Source: a virus. From it: a stretch of DNA of 41,569 nucleotides. The position numbers and the translations under genes were made by a program. The notes under the pieces were generated by a model, which made no database searches, was not told where the DNA came from, and worked only from the letters and a program-made list of their open reading frames with translations. Position 1 is the stretch's first letter, and each line of letters starts with the position of its first letter. Location: positions 1 through 41,569 of the IMG/VR virus record IMGVR_UViG_3300048590_000304; one strand, 5' to 3'. Shown one piece after another: positions 6,246 to 13,327 of this stretch.

Positions 6246-6969
6246 GGGCGTGGCCTCCTGTGTCGCGCGGGGCGACGGTGACGGGGCAGCCGGTGGCCGC
6301 CCTGATGGTGTCGGCGAACCTGCGGGCGTCGCTGTGCCCGTCGGACAGGTGCAGCAGCGTGATCGACTCCACGCGCCGCAGATCGGTGGCCTGCAGCAGC
6401 CGCACCGCGGCGGGCAGGCTCAGGTGCGTGCGCCGCAGGCGTTCGGCCTGCGCCGCGGGCGTGCGACCGCTGGCGACCGCCGCGGCGACCAGGTCGGGGC
6501 ACCAGTTCGCCTCCAGCAGCACGTGCGTCAGGCCGTTGACCCGGTACGCCAGGCGCGGCGCGTCGGTCAGGTACAGCACCTTGGCCCCGTGCCCGCCGAT
6601 CAGGAACGCGCACGGCTCCTGGGCGTCGTGCTGAACGGGCAGCGCCACGACGCGCCACCCGTTCGGCAGTTCCACCCGCGTGAGCGGCTGCAGGTCGTGC
6701 GCGCGGTGGTGCTGGATGCCTAACGCCTTCCACGTGCCGATGGTGGCGTACACGTCCACGCTGGCCTTCAGCAGGTCGGGCACCGCGCGGGCGTGGTCGC
6801 CGTGTTCGTGCGTGATCAGGGCCGCGCTCAGGTCGCTAACGCGGTGCCGCATGGCGGCGCGCAGGCGCGCCCAGGGCAGGCCCGCGTCCAGCAGCAGGCG
6901 GCTGCCGTCGGCCTCCAGCAGGGTGGCGTTCCCTGCGCTGCTGCTGGCGATGGGGCGCACGGTGATCAT
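6238..6969 (-). CDS. Metallo-beta-lactamase-fold hydrolase, YycJ-like, probable nuclease
   Basis: A 243-residue metallo-beta-lactamase-fold protein. The metal-binding motif THEHGDH is at 53-59, and further expected ligands are visible: VQHDAQ, YLTDA (Asp), LEANWCPDL, HLSLPAA and LLHLSDGHSD. Overall order matches the YycJ/WalJ-like branch, some members of which have 5'-exonuclease activity on DNA. It follows recT directly (TGATG overlap) and an SbcC-like ATPase, so it may supply the nuclease of a recombination module. The ATG at 6969 shares one base with the recT stop. Confidence 0.8.
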   Translation of the reverse strand: MITVRPIASSSAGNATLLEADGSRLLLDAGLPWARLRAAMRHRVSDLSAALITHEHGDHARAVPDLLKASVDVYATIGTWKALGIQHHRAHDLQPLTRVELPNGWRVVALPVQHDAQEPCAFLIGGHGAKVLYLTDAPRLAYRVNGLTHVLLEANWCPDLVAAAVASGRTPAAQAERLRRTHLSLPAAVRLLQATDLRRVESITLLHLSDGHSDARRFADTIRAATGCPVTVAPRDTGGHAHA

Positions 6970-7979
6970 CAGAACGGCAGTTCAGCCTGAGCGGCCGCCA
7001 GCGCCGCCTCGGCGTCGTCGTCGGTGGGCAGCAGCCGCTCGGGCGCATGCCGGGCCTGCTGTGACATGACCGCAGCGTACCGCTTGCCCTCGGGCACAGG
7101 CTGCGGGGCCGCGGCCACCCGCGGGGCCTCGGCAGCCTCCACGGGCACCTGGTCGACCACGTCCGCTGGTTCGTCGTCGACGTCCACGGGCAGCGGCAAC
7201 GCGTTGGCCAGTTCGTCCTCGGCGGCGTCGACCAGTTCGGCCTCCACGGTGGCGTCGCGGTTCCACGCGTCCAGCAGCATGGGATCGTCCACGGCGCTGT
7301 TCACCAGGGCCTTCAGGGCGCGGTTCACCACCGTGCGCTTGGCCATTTCGGCGGGGAACTTGGCGTGCGGGCTCCAGTCGCCGCGTTGCTTCGACTGCCC
7401 CCAGGACGCCTTGACCTCGTCCATGGTCATGACGTCGGCGCGGTTCAGGCTGGCATCGTCGAACTCCAGCACCACGTACACGCCGATGATGTTTCCCACC
7501 ATCAGGTTCGACAGGCTGGTGGTGTGCGAGTCGATCACGTACCGGCCGCGGTCGACGTGGAACGCCAGCGCGTCGCCTTCGTACACCACCTGCGCGTCGG
7601 CATGCTTCAGGCCCAGCAGACGGCGCGCCGCGGTGATCGTCCCAAAGTACGACCGTTGGAACGTCAGCAGGCCGCCGTAGGGAATCAGGTACCCCTGCTT
7701 TCGGGCCAGGCTCAGGCCCTGCACCACCATGTCCAGCAGCGCGTTGGCGACGCTGGCCTGCGTGACCACGTTCAGCACCAGTTCGCCCTTGCTCTGGCCG
7801 CTCTGCACGGTCATGCCCTGCAGCATCAGCCACGCGCTGCGCAGTTCGTTCTGCCACGCGTACCCCTTGGGCAGGGTCAGGTCGCCCGCGTTCAGCAGTT
7901 CGCCGACGCGCTGCAGGGTGCGGTCGACCAGTTCGCGCCGTGGCGCGCTGGTCAGTTCGGTGTTCGTCGTGTGGCTCAC
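6969..7979 (-). CDS. recT: RecT-family single-strand annealing protein
   Basis: A 336-residue RecT-type annealase, which pairs complementary single strands during phage recombination and repair. The conserved core is clear: a helical N-terminus, VLNVVTQASVANALLDMVVQGLSLARKQGYLIPYGG, the strand LTFQRSYFGTITAARR, and the C-terminal WSPHAKFPAEMAKRTVVNRALKALVNS. The C-terminal third is acidic and disordered, ending in ELPF, a tail type that often contacts SSB-like proteins or nucleases. I chose the GTG at 7979 with AGGAGGG just upstream and a GTGA overlap with the ATPase gene. A 4-bp stem with an AGCCA loop lies over this start codon. Confidence 0.92.
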   Translation of the reverse strand: MSHTTNTELTSAPRRELVDRTLQRVGELLNAGDLTLPKGYAWQNELRSAWLMLQGMTVQSGQSKGELVLNVVTQASVANALLDMVVQGLSLARKQGYLIPYGGLLTFQRSYFGTITAARRLLGLKHADAQVVYEGDALAFHVDRGRYVIDSHTTSLSNLMVGNIIGVYVVLEFDDASLNRADVMTMDEVKASWGQSKQRGDWSPHAKFPAEMAKRTVVNRALKALVNSAVDDPMLLDAWNRDATVEAELVDAAEDELANALPLPVDVDDEPADVVDQVPVEAAEAPRVAAAPQPVPEGKRYAAVMSQQARHAPERLLPTDDDAEAALAAAQAELPF

Positions 7980-7980
7980 G
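7968..7980 (-). promoter_or_regulatory. Small AGCCA hairpin over the recT start codon
   Basis: On the minus strand CGTG-AGCCA-CACG: a perfect 4-bp stem whose loop is the same AGCCA found in the five leader hairpins. It contains the GTG start codon of recT. This may be chance (the loop reads as codons Ser-His in part), but it is where a translational operator would sit. Confidence 0.3.
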
Positions 7981-9952
7981 TGTTGCCCTCCTGGGCCGCC
8001 ACCGTCAGGGTGGGGTGGTCGGCGCTGACGATCAGGCGCACCTGCTGGCCGGGCGTCGCGCGCAGGCGCGTGACGGCCTCGGCGTTGTCGATCCACACGG
8101 GCGGTGCGAACCCGTGGTGCCGCGACAAGGTGGCGATGATGTCCAGGCCCGCGTTGATCTGCGCGCCGTGGTTCAGGTCCTGCCACAGGACGCCATTCAC
8201 GGTCGTGTCACAGGTTTCTGCCAGGCCGCCGTTGATCTGGTCGGCGAACAGGCGGAACTGCACCGCGCTGAACAGGCCGTTGATCCTCTCTGTGAGCATC
8301 GCCACGCTCAGTCTAGTGTATTCATCAGACAGGGCCAGCAGGCGGTCGCACGCCTCCAGTTCGGTGGCCACCTGCCGCTCCTGGGCCCGCAGTTCGTCCA
8401 CGCGGGCGCGGGCGGCCTCGGATGCGCGCGCGTGCGCCAGCGCCTGGTCGGCGGCCTGCGCGTCGGCGCGGGCTGCAGCGACGGCGGCCTGCGCGTCGGC
8501 GACCGCCTGCGCCTGCGTGCCCTCGGCGTCGTCGATCTGCGACTGCAGCGCCGCCAGCGCCTCGGTGGCCGCCCGCACGCCGGGGTCGGCGTCGACGTCC
8601 AGCGCCGCCAGCGCCTGGCTGGCCACGTTCGCGCGCGCCGTGGCAGCGTCGGCCGCCGCACGCGCCGCGGCCTGCGCCTGCACCGCGCGCATGGCTTCGT
8701 CGCCCGCCTCCTGCAGCACGGCCTCGGCGGCCTTCAGGTCCTCGGCCGCCTGGCGGCCCTGCGCGGCCAGCCGCTCCAGATCGGTGGCCTGCTGCGTCAG
8801 CACCTGGTCGGCGTGCGCCTGGTGGGCGGCGCGCACCTGATCGTCGGGCAGGTGCTGCCCACAGGCGGGGCAGGTGTCCGCCACGGTCGCCTTGGGCAGC
8901 GCCTGCGCCTTGCGTTCGGTCCACCGGCGGCGCAGGTCGGCCACCGTCGCCCGCAGGCGTTCCACGGCCGCCAGCGCCGACGCCTCGGCGCGGTCGGCGG
9001 CCGCGGCGGTCAGGTCGGCCTCACGCGCTGCGCGCGCGGCGGTCCCAGCCTCACCGGACGTGCGCGCCGCGGCGTCCGCCAGATCGGCGCGTGCCGCCCG
9101 CACCGCGTCGTCCACCCCGGCCTTGGCCTCGGTGCGCTGCGCCCGCAGGCCCGCCAGGCTGCCGCCCGCCTGAACCTCGGCCAGCGCACCCTGCGCCGCC
9201 TGCAGCACCCGCGCCTGCGCCTCGGCGTCGGCCACCAGGTCGGCCACCGGCCGCGCGTCGGCGTCGATCTGCCGCGACGCTTCGTCCACCCGCACGGGCA
9301 GCGCCTGCAGGTCCCGGTTCAGGCCCTTGCGCCGCTCGGCCAGCACCTTGCCGAACGCGTCTAGCGTGTGCCGCCCGGCGGCGTCGATCAGTTCCTGCAG
9401 GTCGGGCTGGCGCGCCACCACTTCGTCGTGCGTCACACCAGGCACCAGCGACAGCAGCAGGTCGCGGCGTTCGGTCCAGTGCATGCTGCCGCTGAAGTGC
9501 AGCGGGTCGGTCAGCAGTCGGAACAGGCCCGCGGGGGCGATCTGTTCTACCAGCGCGTCGTATTCGCCCTTCTTCGTGGGCACGCCGTCGATGTGGTACA
9601 GGGTTTCGTGGCCGGTGAACTCGGCCTGGCTGCTGCCGCGCCGCTTCGTCCACTTCTCCCGGTACGTGCGCTTCAGGGTCACGGTGTGGTCGCCGTCGCG
9701 CAGCACCAGTTCCACCGCGTGATCCAGGCCCGACAGCGCGCGGCCGTCGGCGTCCACCGTCTTGATCCCAAAGTCGGCGCGGCCGCGGCCGTCGGTGCCG
9801 AACAGGCACCAGGTGAACGCGTCGTGCAGGGTCGTCTTGCCGGTCGCGTTCTCGCCGTACACGTGCAGGTCGTGGCCGTTGGCGTCGACGACCAGGTGAC
9901 GCGTGCCCTTGACGTTGTCCAGGGTCAGCCGCTCGATCACCAGGCGGCGCAT
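7976..9952 (-). CDS. SbcC/Rad50-like recombination ATPase
   Basis: A 658-residue SMC-type ATPase. Walker A is GENATGKTT at 33-41. A long alanine-rich coiled coil (about 200-540) is broken by a zinc-hook-like CPACG near residue 360, as in Rad50. Near the end, VWIDNAEAV (about 617-626) provides the Walker B region. The usual LSGG signature is replaced by a phage-type segment (GAQINAGLDII). These variants are typical of phage ATPases encoded next to RecT. I see no SbcD/Mre11 partner, but a metallo-beta-lactamase gene follows recT. The ATG at 9952 shares one base with the previous stop (TGATG). Confidence 0.85.
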   Translation of the reverse strand: MRRLVIERLTLDNVKGTRHLVVDANGHDLHVYGENATGKTTLHDAFTWCLFGTDGRGRADFGIKTVDADGRALSGLDHAVELVLRDGDHTVTLKRTYREKWTKRRGSSQAEFTGHETLYHIDGVPTKKGEYDALVEQIAPAGLFRLLTDPLHFSGSMHWTERRDLLLSLVPGVTHDEVVARQPDLQELIDAAGRHTLDAFGKVLAERRKGLNRDLQALPVRVDEASRQIDADARPVADLVADAEAQARVLQAAQGALAEVQAGGSLAGLRAQRTEAKAGVDDAVRAARADLADAAARTSGEAGTAARAAREADLTAAAADRAEASALAAVERLRATVADLRRRWTERKAQALPKATVADTCPACGQHLPDDQVRAAHQAHADQVLTQQATDLERLAAQGRQAAEDLKAAEAVLQEAGDEAMRAVQAQAAARAAADAATARANVASQALAALDVDADPGVRAATEALAALQSQIDDAEGTQAQAVADAQAAVAAARADAQAADQALAHARASEAARARVDELRAQERQVATELEACDRLLALSDEYTRLSVAMLTERINGLFSAVQFRLFADQINGGLAETCDTTVNGVLWQDLNHGAQINAGLDIIATLSRHHGFAPPVWIDNAEAVTRLRATPGQQVRLIVSADHPTLTVAAQEGNT

Positions 9953-10089
9953 CAGCGGGCCGCCGTGCCGGTGCCGCGGCAGTGCGGGCACGTCAGGCCG
10001 GTGCGGCTGCCCTTGGCGTCGCCGACCTGCAGGGTGCGCTTGCCGCGGCAGACGCGGCAGGGCGTGGTGGCGGTGGGGGTGCTGGTCAT
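9952..10089 (-). CDS. Tiny DnaJ-type zinc-finger protein (45 aa)
   Basis: The whole protein is one zinc-binding unit: CRVCRGKRTLQVGD, then LTCPHCRGTGT. Two CxxCxG motifs match half of the DnaJ cysteine-rich domain. It could bind nucleic acid or act as a chaperone-like adaptor; phages often carry such proteins with unknown roles. The ATG at 10089 has AGGAGG upstream. It is the first gene after promoter P6 and a GGCCA-loop leader hairpin, and heads the replication operon. Confidence 0.8.
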   Translation of the reverse strand: MTSTPTATTPCRVCRGKRTLQVGDAKGSRTGLTCPHCRGTGTAAR

Positions 10090-10103
10090 GGTGTGCCTCC
10101 TGT

Positions 10104-10118
10104 GGGCGTGGCCCGCCC
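10104..10118 (-). promoter_or_regulatory. Leader hairpin 6, loop variant GGCCA
   Basis: Minus strand GGGCG-GGCCA-CGCCC: a perfect 5-bp stem with a pentaloop differing by one base from AGCCA. It is seven bases after the -10 of P6 and two bases before AGGAGG, the same architecture as hairpins 1-5, but behind a promoter of different sequence. Confidence 0.6.
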
Positions 10119-10125
10119 GGTCTGT

Positions 10126-10154
10126 AGAATACACAGCGTGGGCGTTCGCGTCTA
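10126..10154 (-). promoter_or_regulatory. Promoter P6 for the replication/recombination operon
   Basis: Minus-strand -35 TAGACG (10154-10149), 17 bp, -10 TATTCT (10131-10126). It lacks the GTAC boxes of P1-P5, so it is probably not under the same operator control. It follows the terminator of the lysis operon and precedes the 45-aa zinc-finger gene. Confidence 0.65.
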
Positions 10155-10173
10155 CCCCAACGCCCAACAGAAC

Positions 10174-10200
10174 CGGGCGGCCGCCCGATGCGACCGCCCG
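10174..10200 (-). terminator. Terminator closing the late/lysis operon
   Basis: On the minus strand CGGGCGG pairs with CCGCCCG over a 13-base loop (part of which can form an alternative palindrome at 10174-10187). The stem is followed by GTTCTGTT, the best T-rich tail near a hairpin on the coding strand in this window. It lies between the last lysis gene and promoter P6. Confidence 0.65.
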
Positions 10201-10234
10201 TGAGGCATACAGCCGCGCAAGCGGCCCCGTCAGC

Positions 10235-10615
10235 CTACCGCGGCACCTGCGCCACCAGCGGCAGCACCTCCGCGATCCTTTGCAGCGTCCACACCAGCGC
10301 CGCACCACCACCCGTCAGGATGATGCCCAACGCCCACGCCGCCACCTTGCCCCACGCCGCCACCTTCGCCACCAGGCGGCGCTCACCCTCCGCCATCGAC
10401 CGCTCGGACGTCTGTTCCTTCAGCAGCGCGTCCAGTTTGGCCTCCACACGCGCCATCGCCTGCCGTCGTTCCTCGGCCTGCTCACGCAGCGCGACGACCT
10501 GCGCCACCAGGCCCAAGTCGTCGCCCCTGCCGCCGCGCAGCACCGTGTCGACCTTGTCCAGGCCGCCCTCCAGCGCCGCCATGCGGCGGCGCACGTCCTC
10601 CAGTTGCGCGTCCAT
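10235..10615 (-). CDS. XhlA-like membrane-anchored coiled-coil protein, lysis cassette
   Basis: A 126-residue protein with a long N-terminal coiled coil (AQLEDVRRRMAALEGGLDKVDTVL and LREQAEERRQAMARVEAKLDALLKEQ) and one C-terminal membrane helix (VAAWALGIILTGGGAALVW). This layout is that of XhlA/hemolysin-type proteins, which help holins or anchor lysis proteins at the membrane. I chose the ATG at 10615 with AGGAGGG closely upstream; an in-frame ATG at 10666 (17 residues more) is the alternative. It is the last gene of the late operon and is followed by a terminator. Confidence 0.7.
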   Translation of the reverse strand: MDAQLEDVRRRMAALEGGLDKVDTVLRGGRGDDLGLVAQVVALREQAEERRQAMARVEAKLDALLKEQTSERSMAEGERRLVAKVAAWGKVAAWALGIILTGGGAALVWTLQRIAEVLPLVAQVPR

Positions 10616-10674
10616 GACCCTCCTACTCGGGATCGTGTGCAGGTCGCCGGGGTCAGGGGCAGGCATCGCAGGCT

Positions 10675-11067
10675 CTACCTGGCGAACGTCTGCAGGACCT
10701 GCGTGCTGCCGGTCCTGCGCCATGTCGCGCTGGCCACCACCTGAAGGCCCGTCAGGCTCACCTGTAGGGGTTCGCTCACGTCGCCCAGCCTGCAGTCGAT
10801 CACGGACGGCGTGGCTGTGCATGTGACTCCTTCGGGGGCGTCCAGCAGCGCCAGGTCAGTGCCGCGGGCGACCAGGACGACCGCCAGGGCGACGGTGTCG
10901 CCTGGATCGTAGCGAAGTCCCGGCAGGGTGTCCGTTGACCTTTGCACGTACGACAGGGTCGCCCCGTCGGTGGTGTCCAGCAGGTCGCGGGCGTACTGCG
11001 CGACGGGCGCGCACGCCGACAGCAGCAGCGCCGCCAGCAGCGCGGCGACGATCAGCGGCCGCCGCAT
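10675..11067 (-). CDS. Lipoprotein (130 aa), candidate outer spanin or lysis accessory
   Basis: A classical lipoprotein signal: basic start MRRPL, a hydrophobic stretch IVAALLAALLL and the lipobox LSAC at about residues 16-19. The mature part is a beta-rich domain with two cysteines (TCTATPSVIDC) and strands such as LQVSLTGLQVVASATWR. It would be secreted and lipid-anchored. In a lysis cassette this suggests a spanin-like or envelope-contact role, but it is longer than typical Rz1 proteins and the match is by context only. The ATG at 11067 shares one base with the upstream stop. Confidence 0.75.
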   Translation of the reverse strand: MRRPLIVAALLAALLLSACAPVAQYARDLLDTTDGATLSYVQRSTDTLPGLRYDPGDTVALAVVLVARGTDLALLDAPEGVTCTATPSVIDCRLGDVSEPLQVSLTGLQVVASATWRRTGSTQVLQTFAR

Positions 11068-11768
11068 CAGACCAGGTCCTGCCCAGCGCCGGGGTCCAGC
11101 GACTGCAGCGCCTTCAGCACCTGGCCCTGGATCGTGGCGCGCAGGTCGTCCGTCAGCACCGCCGGGTGCTGCGCGTACTGCTGGATCAGCGGCAGCAGCG
11201 CCGTCAGCGTCGCGCCCACGGGCGTGCGGCCCAGGATGCGCTCGGCGGTGTCCAGCACGAACGCCACCGGGCTGGACAGCGGCCCAGCAGGCGCAGCAGG
11301 CTGCGACGGCAGCAGGCCCACCACCGCACCCGGCTGCAGGGCCACCTTGCCGTCCTGCCCACGTTGGAACAGGCCCGCGGCGTACTTCGTGATGCTCACC
11401 CCGAACACGGCCTCCACGGCCGCCACGATCCCAGCGGCAGCAGCACCCCACCACCGGCCCAGCACGTCGGCGAACGGCTGCCACGCCAGCAGGCCCACAG
11501 CCTGCAGCGCCACCGTCAGCACCGCCCCGGCGACCATGGCGAACAGCGCCACCGTCAGCACGCCGTCGATCCTCTTTCCCAGCGGGGTCGCGCGGTACCA
11601 GGCGACCGCGCCAGCGATCAGCGCGACCAGTGCCAGGTTGTCCACGCCGTTGGCCAGGTCGGCCAGGTTGACGCCCTCGCCCTGCGCCAGGGCGACGGCC
11701 ACCAGCGACAGCGCGGCCAGCGCGACCTTCAGGCGGCCCAGGGTCCTGCGGGTTCGGTCGGTCATCAT
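11067..11768 (-). CDS. Multi-pass membrane protein (233 aa), holin candidate
   Basis: Four hydrophobic helices are visible in the first 125 residues: about 14-29 (KVALAALSLVAVALA), 44-58 (LALVALIAGAVAWY), 71-94 (VLTVALFAMVAGAVLTVALQAVGLLAW) and 105-122 (WWGAAAAGIVAAVEAVFG). The C-terminal half is soluble and helical. The ATG at 11768 is preceded by GAAGGGG. It sits just after the endolysin gene and before a lipoprotein, where a holin is expected. It is larger than most holins, so it could instead be a minor virion or lysis-control membrane protein. Confidence 0.6.
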   Translation of the reverse strand: MMTDRTRRTLGRLKVALAALSLVAVALAQGEGVNLADLANGVDNLALVALIAGAVAWYRATPLGKRIDGVLTVALFAMVAGAVLTVALQAVGLLAWQPFADVLGRWWGAAAAGIVAAVEAVFGVSITKYAAGLFQRGQDGKVALQPGAVVGLLPSQPAAPAGPLSSPVAFVLDTAERILGRTPVGATLTALLPLIQQYAQHPAVLTDDLRATIQGQVLKALQSLDPGAGQDLV

Positions 11769-11838
11769 GTACCCCTTCCCGATCTGGTGATGCGACGCAT
11801 CACGCGCCGCTGCAGCCACCTTAGTACCCGCCAGCGCC

Positions 11839-12348
11839 TCACGCGGGCAGTTGGATGATCGTGCTATGCGCGAACCGCTGCACGGGCGTCAGGACGATGC
11901 GCGACTGCGCGCGCCGCAGGCTGTGCGGCCGGTACGCCGGGTCGACGTTCTCAGCGACCAGGCCGCCGTACGTGACGACGCCGACGTGGCCGACGTACAC
12001 GCCGTGCCGGTTCAGCGCGGCGCGCCAGTAGAACAGCAGGTGCCCCGGCCTCGGCGTGGTGCCGGTCGGCAGCGCGTGGCCCTGTTCCCGCAGGCTGCGC
12101 TCCAGATCACGCGCCCACCACGCGCCCCCAGCGGGCCCTGGCGCGCGCTCCACGCGGTGCGTGCCGTGCCGCTGGTACAGGCCACCGGCAGGCCACCCCA
12201 GGGCGACCTCCACGACCCGGCGGGCGTACGCCAGGCACCACCCGCTCTCGGTGTGCAGGTCGACGGTGCGCTGCCCGTCGCTCACCAGGACGGGGGCCCC
12301 GGCGGCGGTGCGCAGGGCCTCGTGTGCGATCAGGTCCAGATGCTGCAT
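11839..12348 (-). CDS. Endolysin candidate, NlpC/P60-like cysteine peptidase
   Basis: A 169-residue protein with the layout of NlpC/P60 or CHAP peptidases that cleave peptidoglycan stem peptides. The catalytic Cys is probably Cys38 in GWCLAYARRVVEVALGWP; PGHLLFYW at 101-108 matches the conserved 'GDLLFF' strand; GHVGVVTYGG gives His121, and AEN (134) can be the third residue. There is no signal peptide, so it would need a holin for release. The ATG at 12348 has AAGGGG upstream. It overlaps the 3' end of a small membrane gene. Confidence 0.75.
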   Translation of the reverse strand: MQHLDLIAHEALRTAAGAPVLVSDGQRTVDLHTESGWCLAYARRVVEVALGWPAGGLYQRHGTHRVERAPGPAGGAWWARDLERSLREQGHALPTGTTPRPGHLLFYWRAALNRHGVYVGHVGVVTYGGLVAENVDPAYRPHSLRRAQSRIVLTPVQRFAHSTIIQLPA

Positions 12349-12488
12349 CGTGCCCCTTCCTGCGCTCGTTCGCGCGCTCGGTCGTTCCTGATGGCGGCCA
12401 GGATGATGGTCGTCCACACCCATGCGTGCGTCGTGCCCTGGATCGGCCAGAACAGCAGCGCCACGACGGCCAGGACGGCGTGCTTCAT
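12330..12488 (-). CDS. Small membrane protein (52 aa) overlapping the endolysin gene
   Basis: A short gene: MKHAVLAVVALLFWPIQG, then HAWVWTTIILAAIR, then a basic tail (NDRARERAQEGAR). Residues 3-17 and 22-34 could form a hairpin of two short membrane helices or a signal anchor. The ATG overlaps the stop of the glycine-rich protein gene as ATGA, and the 3' end overlaps the endolysin start by 19 bases in another frame. The position right before the endolysin makes it a second holin or antiholin candidate. Confidence 0.6.
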   Translation of the reverse strand: MKHAVLAVVALLFWPIQGTTHAWVWTTIILAAIRNDRARERAQEGARCSIWT

Positions 12489-13327
12489 GGGCGCAGCCAG
12501 CGAACGATTACGAGCCCGCTGCCTCCCGCGCCGGACGGTCCCGCGTTGCTGCCCGCTCCAGCACCTCCTCCGCCCGTGTTGGCCGTTCCGTTTCCGCCTA
12601 CGTTAGACCCACCGCCTCCAGAACCGCCCGTGGCGGTAGGCGTGAACGACGATCCCGCGCCGCCGCCCCCGACGGCCGATGGCGCACCTTCAGCTACGGC
12701 GTCCCCCCAACCTATGGATGCCAGCGTGACACCGTCGCCGCCCGCACCGTTGCCCGTGCTGCTGGCAACGCCGTTTCCGCCCGATGATCCAGCGCCGCCG
12801 CCGCCGCCTGATGCCCTAGTGCCGTTCGTTGGCCCCCCACGGCCCGTGCCCCCAGAGTTGCCAAGCGCCCCGACGCTGGTGCCAGCTGCTTGCGTAGCGG
12901 TGAAACTGTTTCCCCCGCCGCCGCCGCCCGAACCTCCGTTACCGCCTGCGGCACCGCTGCCGCCGCCCGCACCGCCGCCCTCGGCGCTCATTGCCCCGAA
13001 CGACGACGACCCGCCCGCGGCGCCTGAAGATGCAGACGTCCGCGCTGCGCCGCCCGCCCCAACGGTCACGGTCACGTTCCCCGCGACCGCGACGCTCTCA
13101 ACCGACCGAACGCGCCCAGCGCCGCCCCCACCACCGCGGTTTGCGGATGCGCCGCCGCTACCGCCGCCGCCGACCACGAGCACGTCAACCTCGCTCGGGC
13201 TGCCCGCCGCGGCCCAGTCCCAGGTACCGCTAGCCGTGAACACCTGATATTCGATGGTTGGCTCTGGCGGGGGTGGCGGCTCGACAGCGCGCCCAGCGCT
13301 CACGATGCCATGCCAGGCGTTGATCAC
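12485..13327 (-). CDS. Glycine-rich tail-tip or adhesin protein (280 aa)
   Basis: After a short start and a proline run (VEPPPPPEPT), the chain has the signature YQVFTASGTWDWAAAGSPSEVDVLVVGGGGSGG, then about 190 residues of glycine/serine-rich repeats, and ends in GSGLVIVRWLRP. This is the usual build of glycine-rich tail tip proteins and of gp38-like adhesins, where loops between glycine clusters contact the host. The GTG at 13327 overlaps the previous stop (GTGA). As the last tail gene before lysis it is a strong receptor-binding candidate. Its many Gly-Gly codons create long GC-skewed tracts. Confidence 0.75.
   Translation of the reverse strand: MINAWHGIVSAGRAVEPPPPPEPTIEYQVFTASGTWDWAAAGSPSEVDVLVVGGGGSGGASANRGGGGGAGRVRSVESVAVAGNVTVTVGAGGAARTSASSGAAGGSSSFGAMSAEGGGAGGGSGAAGGNGGSGGGGGGNSFTATQAAGTSVGALGNSGGTGRGGPTNGTRASGGGGGAGSSGGNGVASSTGNGAGGDGVTLASIGWGDAVAEGAPSAVGGGGAGSSFTPTATGGSGGGGSNVGGNGTANTGGGGAGAGSNAGPSGAGGSGLVIVRWLRP

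Noticed and set aside
10616-10822. N-terminal extension of the XhlA-like protein to 10822
   Set aside because: It overlaps the lipoprotein gene fully and has no coding character; only the ATG at 10615 or 10666 is credible.
12540-13200. Repeated short GC tracts that could look like a CRISPR or tandem repeat array
   Set aside because: There are no equal spacers or fixed repeat units; the pattern comes from poly-glycine codons.
12324-13247. Proline-rich plus-strand frame opposite the glycine-rich protein
   Set aside because: Glycine codons (GGN) read as proline-type codons on the other strand; this is a mirror of the minus-strand gene.
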